NCBI GenBank assembly: GCA_900770605.1
Contig: CAAGKS010000105.1
Coordinates: 1-16,323 of the forward strand
Direction of reading: 5' to 3'
Length of the DNA: 16,323 nt
DNA from: Clostridia bacterium
GTDB taxonomy: Bacteria > Bacillota > Clostridia > Oscillospirales > CAG-272
Shown piece after piece: positions 5,433 through 13,096 of this stretch (position 1 is the stretch's first letter; every line of letters begins with the position of its first letter). The notes under the pieces were generated by a model, which searched no databases, had not been told where the DNA came from, and saw only the letters and a list, made by a program, of their open reading frames with translations. The translations under genes and the position numbers were made by a program.

Positions 5433-7180
5433 TATTCGTCACCTCCGTTTGCAGCTATCGCATCAAACGCGCAGAGCTGCTCGCAAACGCCACAGCCAAC
5501 ACAAAGAGTTGCATCTATGCACGCCTTGCCGCCCTTCATGCTGATAGCGGGACAGCCTATCCTCATACACGCCTTGCAGCTACGGCACTTTTCCTCGCTT
5601 ACCGTAAGAGCGGGTTTTGCCTTTACGTATTTGAGAAGCGCGCAGGGACGGCGGGAGATAATAACGGAAGGCTCGTCTGCCGCGATCTCCTCGCAGATAG
5701 CCGCCTCAGTTGCCCCAAGATCGTAAGGATCAACAACGCGAACGCGGCGAATGCCAAGCGCGTGGCAGAGCGCCTCAAGGTCTATCTTGGTCGCAGGATC
5801 GCCCTTGATGTTATATCCTGTGGTGGGATTCTGCTGGTGTCCCGTCATACCCGTGATAGAGTTGTCAACTATGATAACGGTGGAATTAGTGCCGTTGTAT
5901 GCGATATTCGCAAGACCTGTCATACCTGAGTGCATAAAGGTGGAGTCACCGATAACGGCAACTGTCTTTTTCTCCGCCTCAGCTCCTCTTGCCTTGTTAA
6001 AGCCGTGAACGCCCGATACAGATGCGCCCATGCAAAGAACTGAGTCGATAGCAGAGAGGGGAGCGGCAGAGCCGAGTGTATAACAGCCGATATCACCGAG
6101 CACGGTGATCTTTTTCTTTGCGAGAACGTAGAAAAGTCCTCTGTGCGGGCAGCCCGCGCACATCACGGGAGGACGAACGGGAATAGCGGTATCAAGCTCG
6201 CAGTATTCCTTCTTTGCCACGCCGAGCGCGTCTGCAATAATGCTCTGTGAAAATTCGCCGCAGATAGAGAAGAGCTCCTTGCCCTCAACGGAGAGACCGA
6301 GCGCGCGGCAGTGGTTTTCAATATAAGGATCAAGCTCCTCGATGACTACCACTCTGTCAAACCTTGCGGCGAAGTCAATGATAAGCTGCTTTGGCAGGGG
6401 AGAAACGAGCCCGAGCTTGAGCACGGAAACGCTGTCTCCGAACACTTCCTTTACGTACTGATAGCAAGTACCCGAGGTGATGATACCGAGCGCGGAATTG
6501 CTTGCGGCATATTCAGCGCGGTTGAGTGCGGTGGTCTCGGCAAGAGCTGTGAGAGCCGCCATTCTTTCTTCAACGACGGGGTGCTTGCGGATAGCGTTCG
6601 CAGGTGCCATTATGTATTTCTGAGGATTTTTCTCGTAGGGCCTTAGCGTGCGCTCTGCGGGCTCGCACATCTCCACGGCGCACTGAGAATGCGCGATGCG
6701 GGTGCAGGTGCGGAGAATTACGGGCGTATCGAATCGTTCGGAAAGCTCGAACGCCTGCTTTGCGAATTCCTTTGCTTCTGCCGCGTCCGAGGGCTCAAGC
6801 ATAGGGAGCTTTGAAGCGAGCGCGTAGTGGCGTGAATCCTGCTCGTTCTGAGAGGAGTGCATACCGGGGTCGTCTGCAACGCAGATAACGAGACCGCCGT
6901 TAACTCCCGTGTAAGAGAGAGTGAAGAGAGGGTCAGCCGCTACGTTAAGACCAACGTGCTTCATACAGCAAGCCGCTCTTGCGCCTGCGAGAGATGCGCC
7001 GAATGCTACCTCACAGGCAACCTTTTCGTTGGGCGCCCATTCGCAGTATATCTCGTCGTATTTAGCGGCGTACTCGGTGATCTCGGTCGAGGGTGTGCCG
7101 GGATAGCTTGATACTATACCGCAGCCTGCCTCGAGAAATCCGCGAGCAACCGCTTCATTTCCAAGCATAAGTTTTTTCAT
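5432..7180 (-). CDS. iorA: Indolepyruvate ferredoxin oxidoreductase, alpha subunit
   Basis: The 582-residue catalytic subunit binds thiamine diphosphate and exchanges electrons with ferredoxin. The N-terminal pyrimidine-binding domain has GNEAVARGFLEAG (7-19) and SYPGTPSTEI (25-34). The diphosphate-binding domain has CAGCPHRG (341-348), GDIGCYTLG (362-370) and the GDS to VDN motif (411-440) followed by SITGMTGHQQNP. A C-terminal ferredoxin domain holds two 4Fe-4S clusters: Cys532, 535, 538, 543 and Cys560, 563, 566, 570. AAGGCGG lies upstream of the ATG at 7180. It is third in the minus-strand operon, 24 bases after the symporter and joined to iorB. Known substrates of the family are indolepyruvate, phenylpyruvate and 4-hydroxyphenylpyruvate. 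The direction in this organism is inferred from context only. Confidence 0.95.
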   Translation of the reverse strand: MKKLMLGNEAVARGFLEAGCGIVSSYPGTPSTEITEYAAKYDEIYCEWAPNEKVACEVAFGASLAGARAACCMKHVGLNVAADPLFTLSYTGVNGGLVICVADDPGMHSSQNEQDSRHYALASKLPMLEPSDAAEAKEFAKQAFELSERFDTPVILRTCTRIAHSQCAVEMCEPAERTLRPYEKNPQKYIMAPANAIRKHPVVEERMAALTALAETTALNRAEYAASNSALGIITSGTCYQYVKEVFGDSVSVLKLGLVSPLPKQLIIDFAARFDRVVVIEELDPYIENHCRALGLSVEGKELFSICGEFSQSIIADALGVAKKEYCELDTAIPVRPPVMCAGCPHRGLFYVLAKKKITVLGDIGCYTLGSAAPLSAIDSVLCMGASVSGVHGFNKARGAEAEKKTVAVIGDSTFMHSGMTGLANIAYNGTNSTVIIVDNSITGMTGHQQNPTTGYNIKGDPATKIDLEALCHALGIRRVRVVDPYDLGATEAAICEEIAADEPSVIISRRPCALLKYVKAKPALTVSEEKCRSCKACMRIGCPAISMKGGKACIDATLCVGCGVCEQLCAFDAIAANGGDE

Positions 7181-7204
7181 TGTTGTTCCGCCTTTGAATT
7201 AGAA

Positions 7205-8773
7205 TTATTTATCATTAAGAGAATTGATAGCGTTTACGGTTATTTTGGTGTTATAGCAGGAGAATATCTCCTCGGTGCTATCTGGGCGCGCGCCTTGTGT
7301 GAGGGCGCTGACCAGAGGAACTAAAATAAGTCCGCCGAGCATAGCGAATACGCCCGAGTAGAGCGAGTTTTTGAATATAAATCCAAGCACGCCGCCGTCG
7401 AAGTGGAATACTCCGAGCGAGGTGCAGAGCTGAACGAGCATAAGTCCAACGCCGAATATAAACGACGTCCACACGGCAGGGCGCGTGGTCGTTTTCCAAT
7501 ACAGTCCGTAGAGGAAGGGAGCGAGGAATGCGCCTGCGAGCGCGCCCCAGGAGATACCCATCATTTGCGCGATGAACACGAAGTCTGCCCAGATGGAATC
7601 CTTGAGTATCGCTATCGCGGCAGAAAGCGCGATGAAGAATACGAGTAAAGCTCTCATAAGTCGGAGCTTGCCCTTTTCGCTGAGTGCCTTTTTGAAGCGC
7701 GGAACGAAAACGTCGAGCGCCAGAGTTGAGGCTGAGGTCAGCACGAGCGAGGAAAGCGTTGACATTGACGCCGAGAGCACCAGCACGATAACTATGCCGA
7801 TTATGTAGGGTGAGAGCGAGGAGAGCATCGTGGGGATTATAGAGTCAAATCCCTTGGAGCTTACCTGCTCCGCGCTTACGAAAAGCCTGCCAAAGCCGCC
7901 AAGGAAGTAACAGCCGCCTGCTACTATGATAGCGAATACGGTTGAAATAAGCGTTCCTTTTTTAATAGCGCTCTCGTTTGAGATAGCGTAAAACTTTCCT
8001 ATCATCTGAGGAAGTCCCCACGTGCCGAGCGAGGTCAGCAGCACGACCATTATCAAGGATATGGGGTCAGGGCCGAGCAAGGACGTGTATTGCCAGCCGC
8101 CCTGCTCCGAGAGGGCAAGCGCATTGATAGATGCGGCAAGTCCGCCGTTTTTGGAAAGCGCCGCCACTATGACCGCAACTATGCCAACGAGCATTATTAT
8201 GCCTTGGATGAAATCGTTGATAGCGGTTGCCATATAGCCGCCGAATATAACGTAAAAGCCTGTCAGGATAGCCATTACCGCGATGCATACCCAATAGGGA
8301 ACGTTGAAAGCGATACCGAAAAGGCTGGACAGTCCGTTATAGAGGGAAGCCGTGTAGGGAATGAGGAATATGAATACTATTACCGATGCGGCGATCTTGA
8401 GCCTTCCCGAGCCAAATCGCTTTTCAAAAAAGTCGGGCATAGTTTTTGAGCCGAGGTGTTGTGTCATAAGACGCGTGCGCCTTCCAAGCACGTTCCAGGC
8501 AAGCAGAGAGCCGATAAAAGCGTTACCAAGTCCTATCCAGGTGGAAGCTATACCGAAATTCCAGCCGAACTGACCCGCGTATCCAACGAAGATAACGGCG
8601 GAAAAGTAAGACGTGCCGAATGCGAACGCCGTCAGCCACGGGCCAACGGATCTGCCGCCAAGCACAAATCCCTCAACGTTTGTGGAGTGCTTGCGGCAAT
8701 GAATACCGATCCCTATCATAAGCGAGAAAAACGCTACGATGAGGACGGTGGTAAAAATTTGTGCAGTGTCCAT
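7205..8773 (-). CDS. Sodium:solute symporter (SSS family)
   Basis: A 522-residue polytopic membrane protein with about 13 hydrophobic helices, of the SSS family (PutP, PanF and acetate transporter relatives). Recognisable regions are GGRSVGPWLTAFAFGTSYFS (39-58) in the first helices, FGGYMATAINDFIQG near 180-195, and a hydrophilic tail. The family couples uptake of amino acids, organic acids or sugars to Na+. The start has AAAGGAG seven bases upstream of the ATG at 8773, in the 40-base gap after the ligase gene. Placed between an acyl-CoA ligase and iorAB, it most likely imports the acid that the ligase activates, perhaps an aryl-acetate, or an aromatic amino acid. The substrate cannot be read from the sequence. 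Confidence 0.88.
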   Translation of the reverse strand: MDTAQIFTTVLIVAFFSLMIGIGIHCRKHSTNVEGFVLGGRSVGPWLTAFAFGTSYFSAVIFVGYAGQFGWNFGIASTWIGLGNAFIGSLLAWNVLGRRTRLMTQHLGSKTMPDFFEKRFGSGRLKIAASVIVFIFLIPYTASLYNGLSSLFGIAFNVPYWVCIAVMAILTGFYVIFGGYMATAINDFIQGIIMLVGIVAVIVAALSKNGGLAASINALALSEQGGWQYTSLLGPDPISLIMVVLLTSLGTWGLPQMIGKFYAISNESAIKKGTLISTVFAIIVAGGCYFLGGFGRLFVSAEQVSSKGFDSIIPTMLSSLSPYIIGIVIVLVLSASMSTLSSLVLTSASTLALDVFVPRFKKALSEKGKLRLMRALLVFFIALSAAIAILKDSIWADFVFIAQMMGISWGALAGAFLAPFLYGLYWKTTTRPAVWTSFIFGVGLMLVQLCTSLGVFHFDGGVLGFIFKNSLYSGVFAMLGGLILVPLVSALTQGARPDSTEEIFSCYNTKITVNAINSLNDK

Positions 8774-8813
8774 CAGATCTCCTTTTGCGGCGCTGCGCGC
8801 GCCTGCGGGGATA

Positions 8814-10457
8814 TCAGCCCGTTATCTGCGCTTCAACCAGACTGCCGCCGCAGTAGATGCTGCGAAGGCGGGGCTTTTCTATTTTCCCCGTGGGGTTACG
8901 GGGAACGGAAGCGAATATTATGCGGCGGGGGCGCTTGTACTTGGGAAGCGAGAGACAAAAATCGTTTATCTCCTTTTCCGTACACTCCATACCCTCCTTG
9001 AGCTCGATTATCGCCGCGGCGATCTCGCCAAGGCGCTTGTCGGGCAGTCCTATTACCGCAACGTCCTTTATCTTTTCGTGCGCGCGGAGATGATCCTCTA
9101 TCTGAACGGGATAAAGGTTTTCGCCGCCGCTGATGATAACGTCCTTCTTTCTGTCAACGAGGTAGATAAATCCGTCCTCGTCCTCTTTTGCCATATCACC
9201 CGTGAGCAACCAATCACCGCGGATTATCTCTGCGGTAGCCTCGGGGTTTTTATAGTAGCATTTCATAACGCCCGCGCCCTTTACGGCAAGCTCTCCGACC
9301 TCGCCCTGCTTTACGGGCGCGCCGTTTTCGTCAACTATCATAGTCTCCCAAAGATAGCCCGCCTTTCCGATAGCGCCAACCTTATGTACGTTCTCAACGC
9401 CGAGGTGTACGCATCCGGGGCCTATGGACTCGGAAAGTCCGTAGTTGGTGTCATATTCGTGAGAGGGGAATACGCTCTTCCAACGCTTTATAAGGGAGGG
9501 GGGGACGGGCTGCGCGCCGACGTGCATAAGACGCCACTGCGCGAGATCGTAGTCTTCAAGACGCGTTGCCTTGCGGTCTATGCTGTCAAGAATGTCCTGT
9601 ACCCACGGCACGAGCAGCCAGACGATAGTTGCCTTTTCGTCGGAGACTGTGCGGAGCACCCATTCAGGCTTTACGCCGCGGAGCAATACGGTCTTGCCGC
9701 CAACGAGCAGCGAGCCGAACCAGTGCATCTTTGCGCCTGTGTGATAAAGCGGGGGAATGCAGAGGAAAACGTCGTTCTTGGTCTGTGAGTGATGCTTTTG
9801 CTCGGTGTGAGTAGATGCAACCAGCGCCGCGTGGCGATGGAGTATTGCCTTGGGAAATCCCGTAGTGCCCGAGGAGAAGTATATAGCGCCGTCGTCCTCG
9901 TCGCGTATCTCAACAGGGGGAACTGTGCCCGAGCAGTAATAGGTCATCTCGGCGTAGTTGTCCGCATAGGCGGGTGTCTGATCCTGCGTGCCAACGAAGA
10001 AGAGGTTGTCTATCTCGTCAAGGCTCGGCTTGATGGCATTGATACGCTCGATGAATTCAGGGCCGAACACGAGCATACGAACGTCAGCAAGGTCAAGACA
10101 GTATTTTATCTCGTCCGAGGAGTAGCGGTAGTTCATCGGAACTACGATAGCTCCCGTTTTGAGAATGCCAAAATATATCGGCAGCCATTCAAGGCAGTTC
10201 ATAAGCAGGATAGCTACCTTATCGCCGCGCTTGATGCCCTTGGTGAAGAGAAGGTTTGCAAAGCGGTTTGCTCTTACGTCAAACTCCTTCCAGGTTATCT
10301 CTCTGCGGTACTTTTCGGACTCCGATGCGGTCTCGATAAGATTGTATTCGCGCCAGGTCATATTGTGATCGGGCTGCTTTTCGGGGTTGACCTCAACGAT
10401 AGCGACGTCGTTGGGGTATATTTTTGCGTTTCTTTCCAAAAAATCTGTAATAGGCAC
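8814..10457 (-). CDS. AMP-forming acyl-CoA ligase (ANL superfamily)
   Basis: The 547-residue adenylate-forming enzyme makes an acyl-AMP from a carboxylate and ATP, then transfers the acyl group to CoA. Core motifs are present: FSSGTTGFPK (194-203, phosphate loop), YGLSES (339-344, where YGxTE is usual), LLTGD (417-421), DRKKD hinge (435-439), SGGENLYPVQIE (443-454) and PTGKIEK with catalytic Lys525. The chain starts at GTG (10455-10457), with AAAGGAG seven bases upstream. Near the N-terminus MTWREYNLIE (33-42) and ITWKEFD (54-60) look like a partial local duplication. It is the first gene of the operon with the symporter and iorAB, which points to an aryl-acetate or similar acid. A short- or medium-chain fatty acid is the main alternative. 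Confidence 0.88.
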   Translation of the reverse strand: MPITDFLERNAKIYPNDVAIVEVNPEKQPDHNMTWREYNLIETASESEKYRREITWKEFDVRANRFANLLFTKGIKRGDKVAILLMNCLEWLPIYFGILKTGAIVVPMNYRYSSDEIKYCLDLADVRMLVFGPEFIERINAIKPSLDEIDNLFFVGTQDQTPAYADNYAEMTYYCSGTVPPVEIRDEDDGAIYFSSGTTGFPKAILHRHAALVASTHTEQKHHSQTKNDVFLCIPPLYHTGAKMHWFGSLLVGGKTVLLRGVKPEWVLRTVSDEKATIVWLLVPWVQDILDSIDRKATRLEDYDLAQWRLMHVGAQPVPPSLIKRWKSVFPSHEYDTNYGLSESIGPGCVHLGVENVHKVGAIGKAGYLWETMIVDENGAPVKQGEVGELAVKGAGVMKCYYKNPEATAEIIRGDWLLTGDMAKEDEDGFIYLVDRKKDVIISGGENLYPVQIEDHLRAHEKIKDVAVIGLPDKRLGEIAAAIIELKEGMECTEKEINDFCLSLPKYKRPRRIIFASVPRNPTGKIEKPRLRSIYCGGSLVEAQITG

Positions 10458-10521
10458 GGAATTTCTCCTTTTATCTGAATCGCTTATTTTTACAACTTAA
10501 AATAAATAATAATTACTATAT

Positions 10522-10550
10522 AGTATATCACAAAGCTGTTGCTTTGTCGA
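10522..10550 (-). promoter_or_regulatory. Promoter of the ligase-symporter-iorAB operon with embedded palindromes
   Basis: Minus strand TCGACA (10545-10550) and TATACT (10522-10527) with a 17-base spacer. The spacer and -35 edge contain an inverted repeat ACAAAGC-TGTT-GCTTTGT (10530-10547). A perfect 10-base palindrome ACTATATAGT (10515-10524) overlaps the -10 and the start of transcription. Either could be a repressor site; no regulator gene is adjacent. The leader to the GTG is about 55 bases. Confidence 0.6.
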
Positions 10551-10645
10551 GGGCGTTTTCTCAATTTTTCTCAGTTTTTTTATTTTTTTAGCGTTTTTTG
10601 AGGGAGTTTTTGCACTTGCGGCGGATATTTTTGGCGGCGGGGGCG

Positions 10646-10674
10646 TTAGTTATCTTGAAAATTGGGCATAATAT
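10646..10674 (+). promoter_or_regulatory. Possible weak promoter of the small membrane protein gene
   Basis: TTAGTT (10646-10651) and TAATAT (10669-10674) are 17 bases apart, about 30 bases before the ATG at 10704. Both boxes are imperfect. The rest of 10551-10645 is T- and G-rich with no gene, terminator or repeat that I can see. Confidence 0.35.
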
Positions 10675-10703
10675 GGATAACGATCTTATGTTGCAGAGGA
10701 TAT

Positions 10704-10970
10704 ATGCTTAAAGGTGTGAACAGAAACGTTATCGTGGTAAAAACGGATAAGAACAGCAGATTTGAGACGGCGTACTTTTTGCTTCGCCCCGAGCGGCGCG
10801 CAGAGACGGGCGGCGCGATCGCAGAGGCGAGGGAGCTTATTTGCGCAGGTGAAAAGCGAGGGAAACGCAAGAAGCGGCTTTGGCGTATTCTGTTCGCGGC
10901 GCTGTGCTTTGCGCTTGGAGTGGTGACGGGCGCTGGTGGCGTTATATTTTTGCAGATGATGATGGGGTGA
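10704..10970 (+). CDS. Small protein with a C-terminal membrane anchor
   Basis: An 88-residue protein with no assigned function. The soluble N-terminal part begins MLKGVNRNVIVVKTDKNSRF and continues to FLLRPERR (about residue 32). This MLKG-N-R-x-V-I-x-V ... Y-F-L-x-R-P-E pattern resembles small conserved hypothetical proteins I associate with Clostridia. A lysine/arginine-rich stretch (50-59) leads into one hydrophobic helix (60-85), so the N-terminus should face the cytoplasm. The frame is open from 10662, but the ATG at 10704 fits better because AGAGGA (10695-10700) lies just before it, although at a short spacing. It ends 20 bases before the rnj -35 box and has no terminator, so its transcript may read into rnj. 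An opposite-strand frame here (10646-10996) looks like a shadow. Confidence 0.6.
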   Translation: MLKGVNRNVIVVKTDKNSRFETAYFLLRPERRAETGGAIAEARELICAGEKRGKRKKRLWRILFAALCFALGVVTGAGGVIFLQMMMG

Positions 10971-10989
10971 GCCGTATTTAAAACCGCTA

Positions 10990-11018
10990 TTGACAAGAGA
11001 GCTTTTTTGTGCTATAAT
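10990..11018 (+). promoter_or_regulatory. Consensus sigma-A promoter of the RNase J gene
   Basis: TTGACA (10990-10995) and TATAAT (11013-11018) are both perfect, with a 17-base spacer. Transcription should start near 11025, giving a leader of about 230 bases before the ATG at 11254. Confidence 0.9.
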
Positions 11019-11024
11019 TTGTGA

Positions 11025-11253
11025 TAGCTTAAAATTGGATAGTGGCCTTCGGGGGTGCGCAGGGAGCGGTGCTGCGTATCAATGAGGGCGGTCTTTCTAT
11101 GCGCAAAAAAATCTTGTGTCACGGAAAGAAAACACAACATACTTATCAATAGGCGGCACATCCGGGCCGCCGAGCATACAGATCAAAGACGTACGGATCT
11201 GAGTTAACAAGCGAATAAACGAATAACAGAATAAAAACAGAATAGGAGAAAAT
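11025..11253 (+). promoter_or_regulatory. Long hairpin-rich 5' leader of the RNase J gene
   Basis: Several stems can be drawn. An outer pairing joins ATAG (11039-11042) to CTAT (11097-11100) and GCCTTC (11045-11050) to GAGGGC (11084-11089), enclosing GCGCAG/CTGCGT (11057-11062 with 11072-11077). Then come TTGTGT/ACACAA (11114-11119 with 11132-11137), GGCGGC/GCCGCC (11152-11157 with 11166-11171) and CAGATC/GATCTG (11179-11184 with 11196-11201). A direct repeat TATCAAT-(GA)-GGCGG occurs at 11077-11091 and 11144-11156. An A-rich unstructured stretch with AGGAG follows. I do not recognise a known riboswitch. A 42-codon frame at 11082-11210 has no ribosome binding site. Autoregulation by RNase J is a possibility, not shown. 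Confidence 0.5.
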
Positions 11254-12930
11254 ATGCCAAAGAAACAAAAGGGCAAGCTTCGCGTAATTCCTCTTGGCGG
11301 TCTTAATGAGATAGGAAAAAATCTCACCGTGCTTGAATATGAGGACGATATAATAATCGTGGATTGCGGAATGGGATTTCCCGATGAGGATATGCCGGGT
11401 ATCGACATAGTTATCCCTGACATTTCTTATCTTGAGGCTAACAGAGATAAGATACGCGGAATAGTGCTGACGCACGGTCACGAGGACCATATCGGAGCGA
11501 TACCTTACGTGCTTCGCCAGATAAACCCACCCATATATGCGACCAAGCTCACGCTTGGTATAATCAAAAACAAGCTCGAGGAGCACGTTCTGCCCTGCGA
11601 GCCCGTGCTCAACTGCGTAAAGGCAGGTCAGACCGTTCGTCTGGGCAGCTTTGCGGTTGAATTTATACACGTTAACCATTCCATAGCAGACGCCTGCTGT
11701 CTTGCTATCACCACGCCGCTCGGCGTAGTGCTTCACACGGGAGACTTTAAGCTGGACGTCACTCCCATAGACGGCGATATGATGAATATTACCCGCCTTG
11801 GCGAGATCGGCAGAAAGGGAGTGCTTCTTCTGATGTGCGAGTCCACCAACGCGGAGCGTCCCGGCTTTACGCCGTCAGAGAAAAAGGTTGGAAGATCGCT
11901 TGAATATATCTTCACCTCAAATCCCGATAAGAGAATAGTTATCGCAACGTTTTCCTCAAACGTTCACAGAGTTCAGCAGATAATTGACGTAAGCGCCGCC
12001 CACGGAAGAAAGGTGGCTATCACGGGCAGAAGCATGCTCAATATCGTCGGCGCTGCCGTGGAGCTTGGATATATGAACGTTCCCGAGGGCGTGCTGATAG
12101 ACGTAAATGCAGTAAGGCGTTATAGACCTGAGGAGATCACGCTGGTCACCACGGGAAGCCAGGGCGAGCCTATGTCCGCGCTTTACCGTATGGCGTTTGG
12201 AGATCACGCGCAGGTGACGCTTGGAAGAAGTGACCTCGTGGTGCTTTCGTCAAGCGCGATCCCCGGCAACGAAAAGCTGGTTGGAAGAATAATAAACGAG
12301 CTCTCAAAGAACGGTGTCAGCGTATTGCACGACGCCGTGGTAGAGGTGCACGTTTCGGGCCACGCCTGCCAGGAGGAGATAAAGCTCATGCAGGCGCTCA
12401 CAAAGCCCAAGTATTTTATGCCTATACACGGAGAATACAGGCATCTTGCGGCTAACCGCGAGATAGCTCTGGATATGGGCATCGAGGACAGAAATATCTT
12501 TATATCGGATATAGGAAAGGTGCTTGAAATAGACACCAAGGGAGCAAGATTTTCGGGAACTGTCACCGCGGGCAAGGTGCTGGTTGACGGTTATGGCGTC
12601 GGCGACGTTGGAAACATCGTTTTGCGCGACCGCAGACATCTCGCGCAGGACGGCTTGATAGTCGTTGTAGCGTCCGTTGATACCGAGGTCGGCTTGCTGA
12701 TCTCCGGACCTGACGTGGTATCCCGCGGATTTGTGTACGTAAGAGAATCCGAGGAGCTGATGGAAGAGGTCCGCGCCGTTGCCGCCGAGGCGATAGAGAA
12801 GTGTCTTGCCAAGGGCGGACGCGTTGACAGGATCGATCTTAAAAATCGCGTTAAGGACGATCTCTCAAAGTTCTTGTATACAAAAACCAAGAGAAAGCCG
12901 ATGGTGCTGCCTGTCATAATCAACGGCTGA
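11254..12930 (+). CDS. rnj: Ribonuclease J
   Basis: The 558-residue metallo-beta-lactamase/beta-CASP nuclease acts in mRNA turnover and rRNA maturation, as both 5'-3' exonuclease and endonuclease. The N-terminal metal-binding motif is LTHGHEDHIG (72-81), with His74, His76, Asp78 and His79; further ligands are His142 and Asp164 (HTGDFKLD). The beta-CASP domain shows IATFSSNVHRVQQI and TGSQGEPMSAL. The later SGHACQEE and MPIHGEYRH motifs complete the active site, and the C-terminal domain ends in KRKPMVLPVIING. The length is normal for RNase J1 (555 in B. subtilis). AGGAG precedes the ATG. The gene has its own consensus promoter and a long structured leader, and no clear terminator: 12931-13000 has only weak A/T inverted stretches. 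Only one paralogue is in the window, so J1 versus J2 is not decided. Confidence 0.95.
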   Translation: MPKKQKGKLRVIPLGGLNEIGKNLTVLEYEDDIIIVDCGMGFPDEDMPGIDIVIPDISYLEANRDKIRGIVLTHGHEDHIGAIPYVLRQINPPIYATKLTLGIIKNKLEEHVLPCEPVLNCVKAGQTVRLGSFAVEFIHVNHSIADACCLAITTPLGVVLHTGDFKLDVTPIDGDMMNITRLGEIGRKGVLLLMCESTNAERPGFTPSEKKVGRSLEYIFTSNPDKRIVIATFSSNVHRVQQIIDVSAAHGRKVAITGRSMLNIVGAAVELGYMNVPEGVLIDVNAVRRYRPEEITLVTTGSQGEPMSALYRMAFGDHAQVTLGRSDLVVLSSSAIPGNEKLVGRIINELSKNGVSVLHDAVVEVHVSGHACQEEIKLMQALTKPKYFMPIHGEYRHLAANREIALDMGIEDRNIFISDIGKVLEIDTKGARFSGTVTAGKVLVDGYGVGDVGNIVLRDRRHLAQDGLIVVVASVDTEVGLLISGPDVVSRGFVYVRESEELMEEVRAVAAEAIEKCLAKGGRVDRIDLKNRVKDDLSKFLYTKTKRKPMVLPVIING

Positions 12931-13028
12931 TAGCGTTTTTGGAAGGTCAAAATTATAAAAAAATAAATTTTTTTCACAAATTCATAGTTTGTTCATTGTA
13001 CATTCAAGATTTTATCATTGAAAAAATG

Positions 13029-13034
13029 TATAAT
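13029..13034 (+). promoter_or_regulatory. Probable -10 box for the PrsA-like gene
   Basis: A perfect TATAAT lies 62 bases before the ATG at 13097, in an A/T-rich gap. No good -35 box is seen at 17 bases; TTCAAG (13003-13008) is 20 bases away. GAGGT at 13086-13090 is the ribosome binding site. Confidence 0.45.
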
Positions 13035-13096
13035 AAACAAGATATGACTTATAAATCGAGATAGGACATTATATAAAACAGAAAAGAGGTACCCAA

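Noticed and set aside
8739..9788. Plus-strand open frame (349 codons) opposite the acyl-CoA ligase
   Set aside because: The ligase on the other strand has complete motifs; this frame has no recognisable domain and runs across the ligase-symporter junction.
10646..10996. Minus-strand 116-codon frame over the small membrane protein
   Set aside because: No ribosome binding site and a low-complexity product; the plus-strand frame has a better N-terminus, membrane helix and start.
11082..11210. 42-codon open frame in the RNase J leader as a leader peptide
   Set aside because: No ribosome binding site at a usable distance and no run of a single amino acid; kept as leader sequence.
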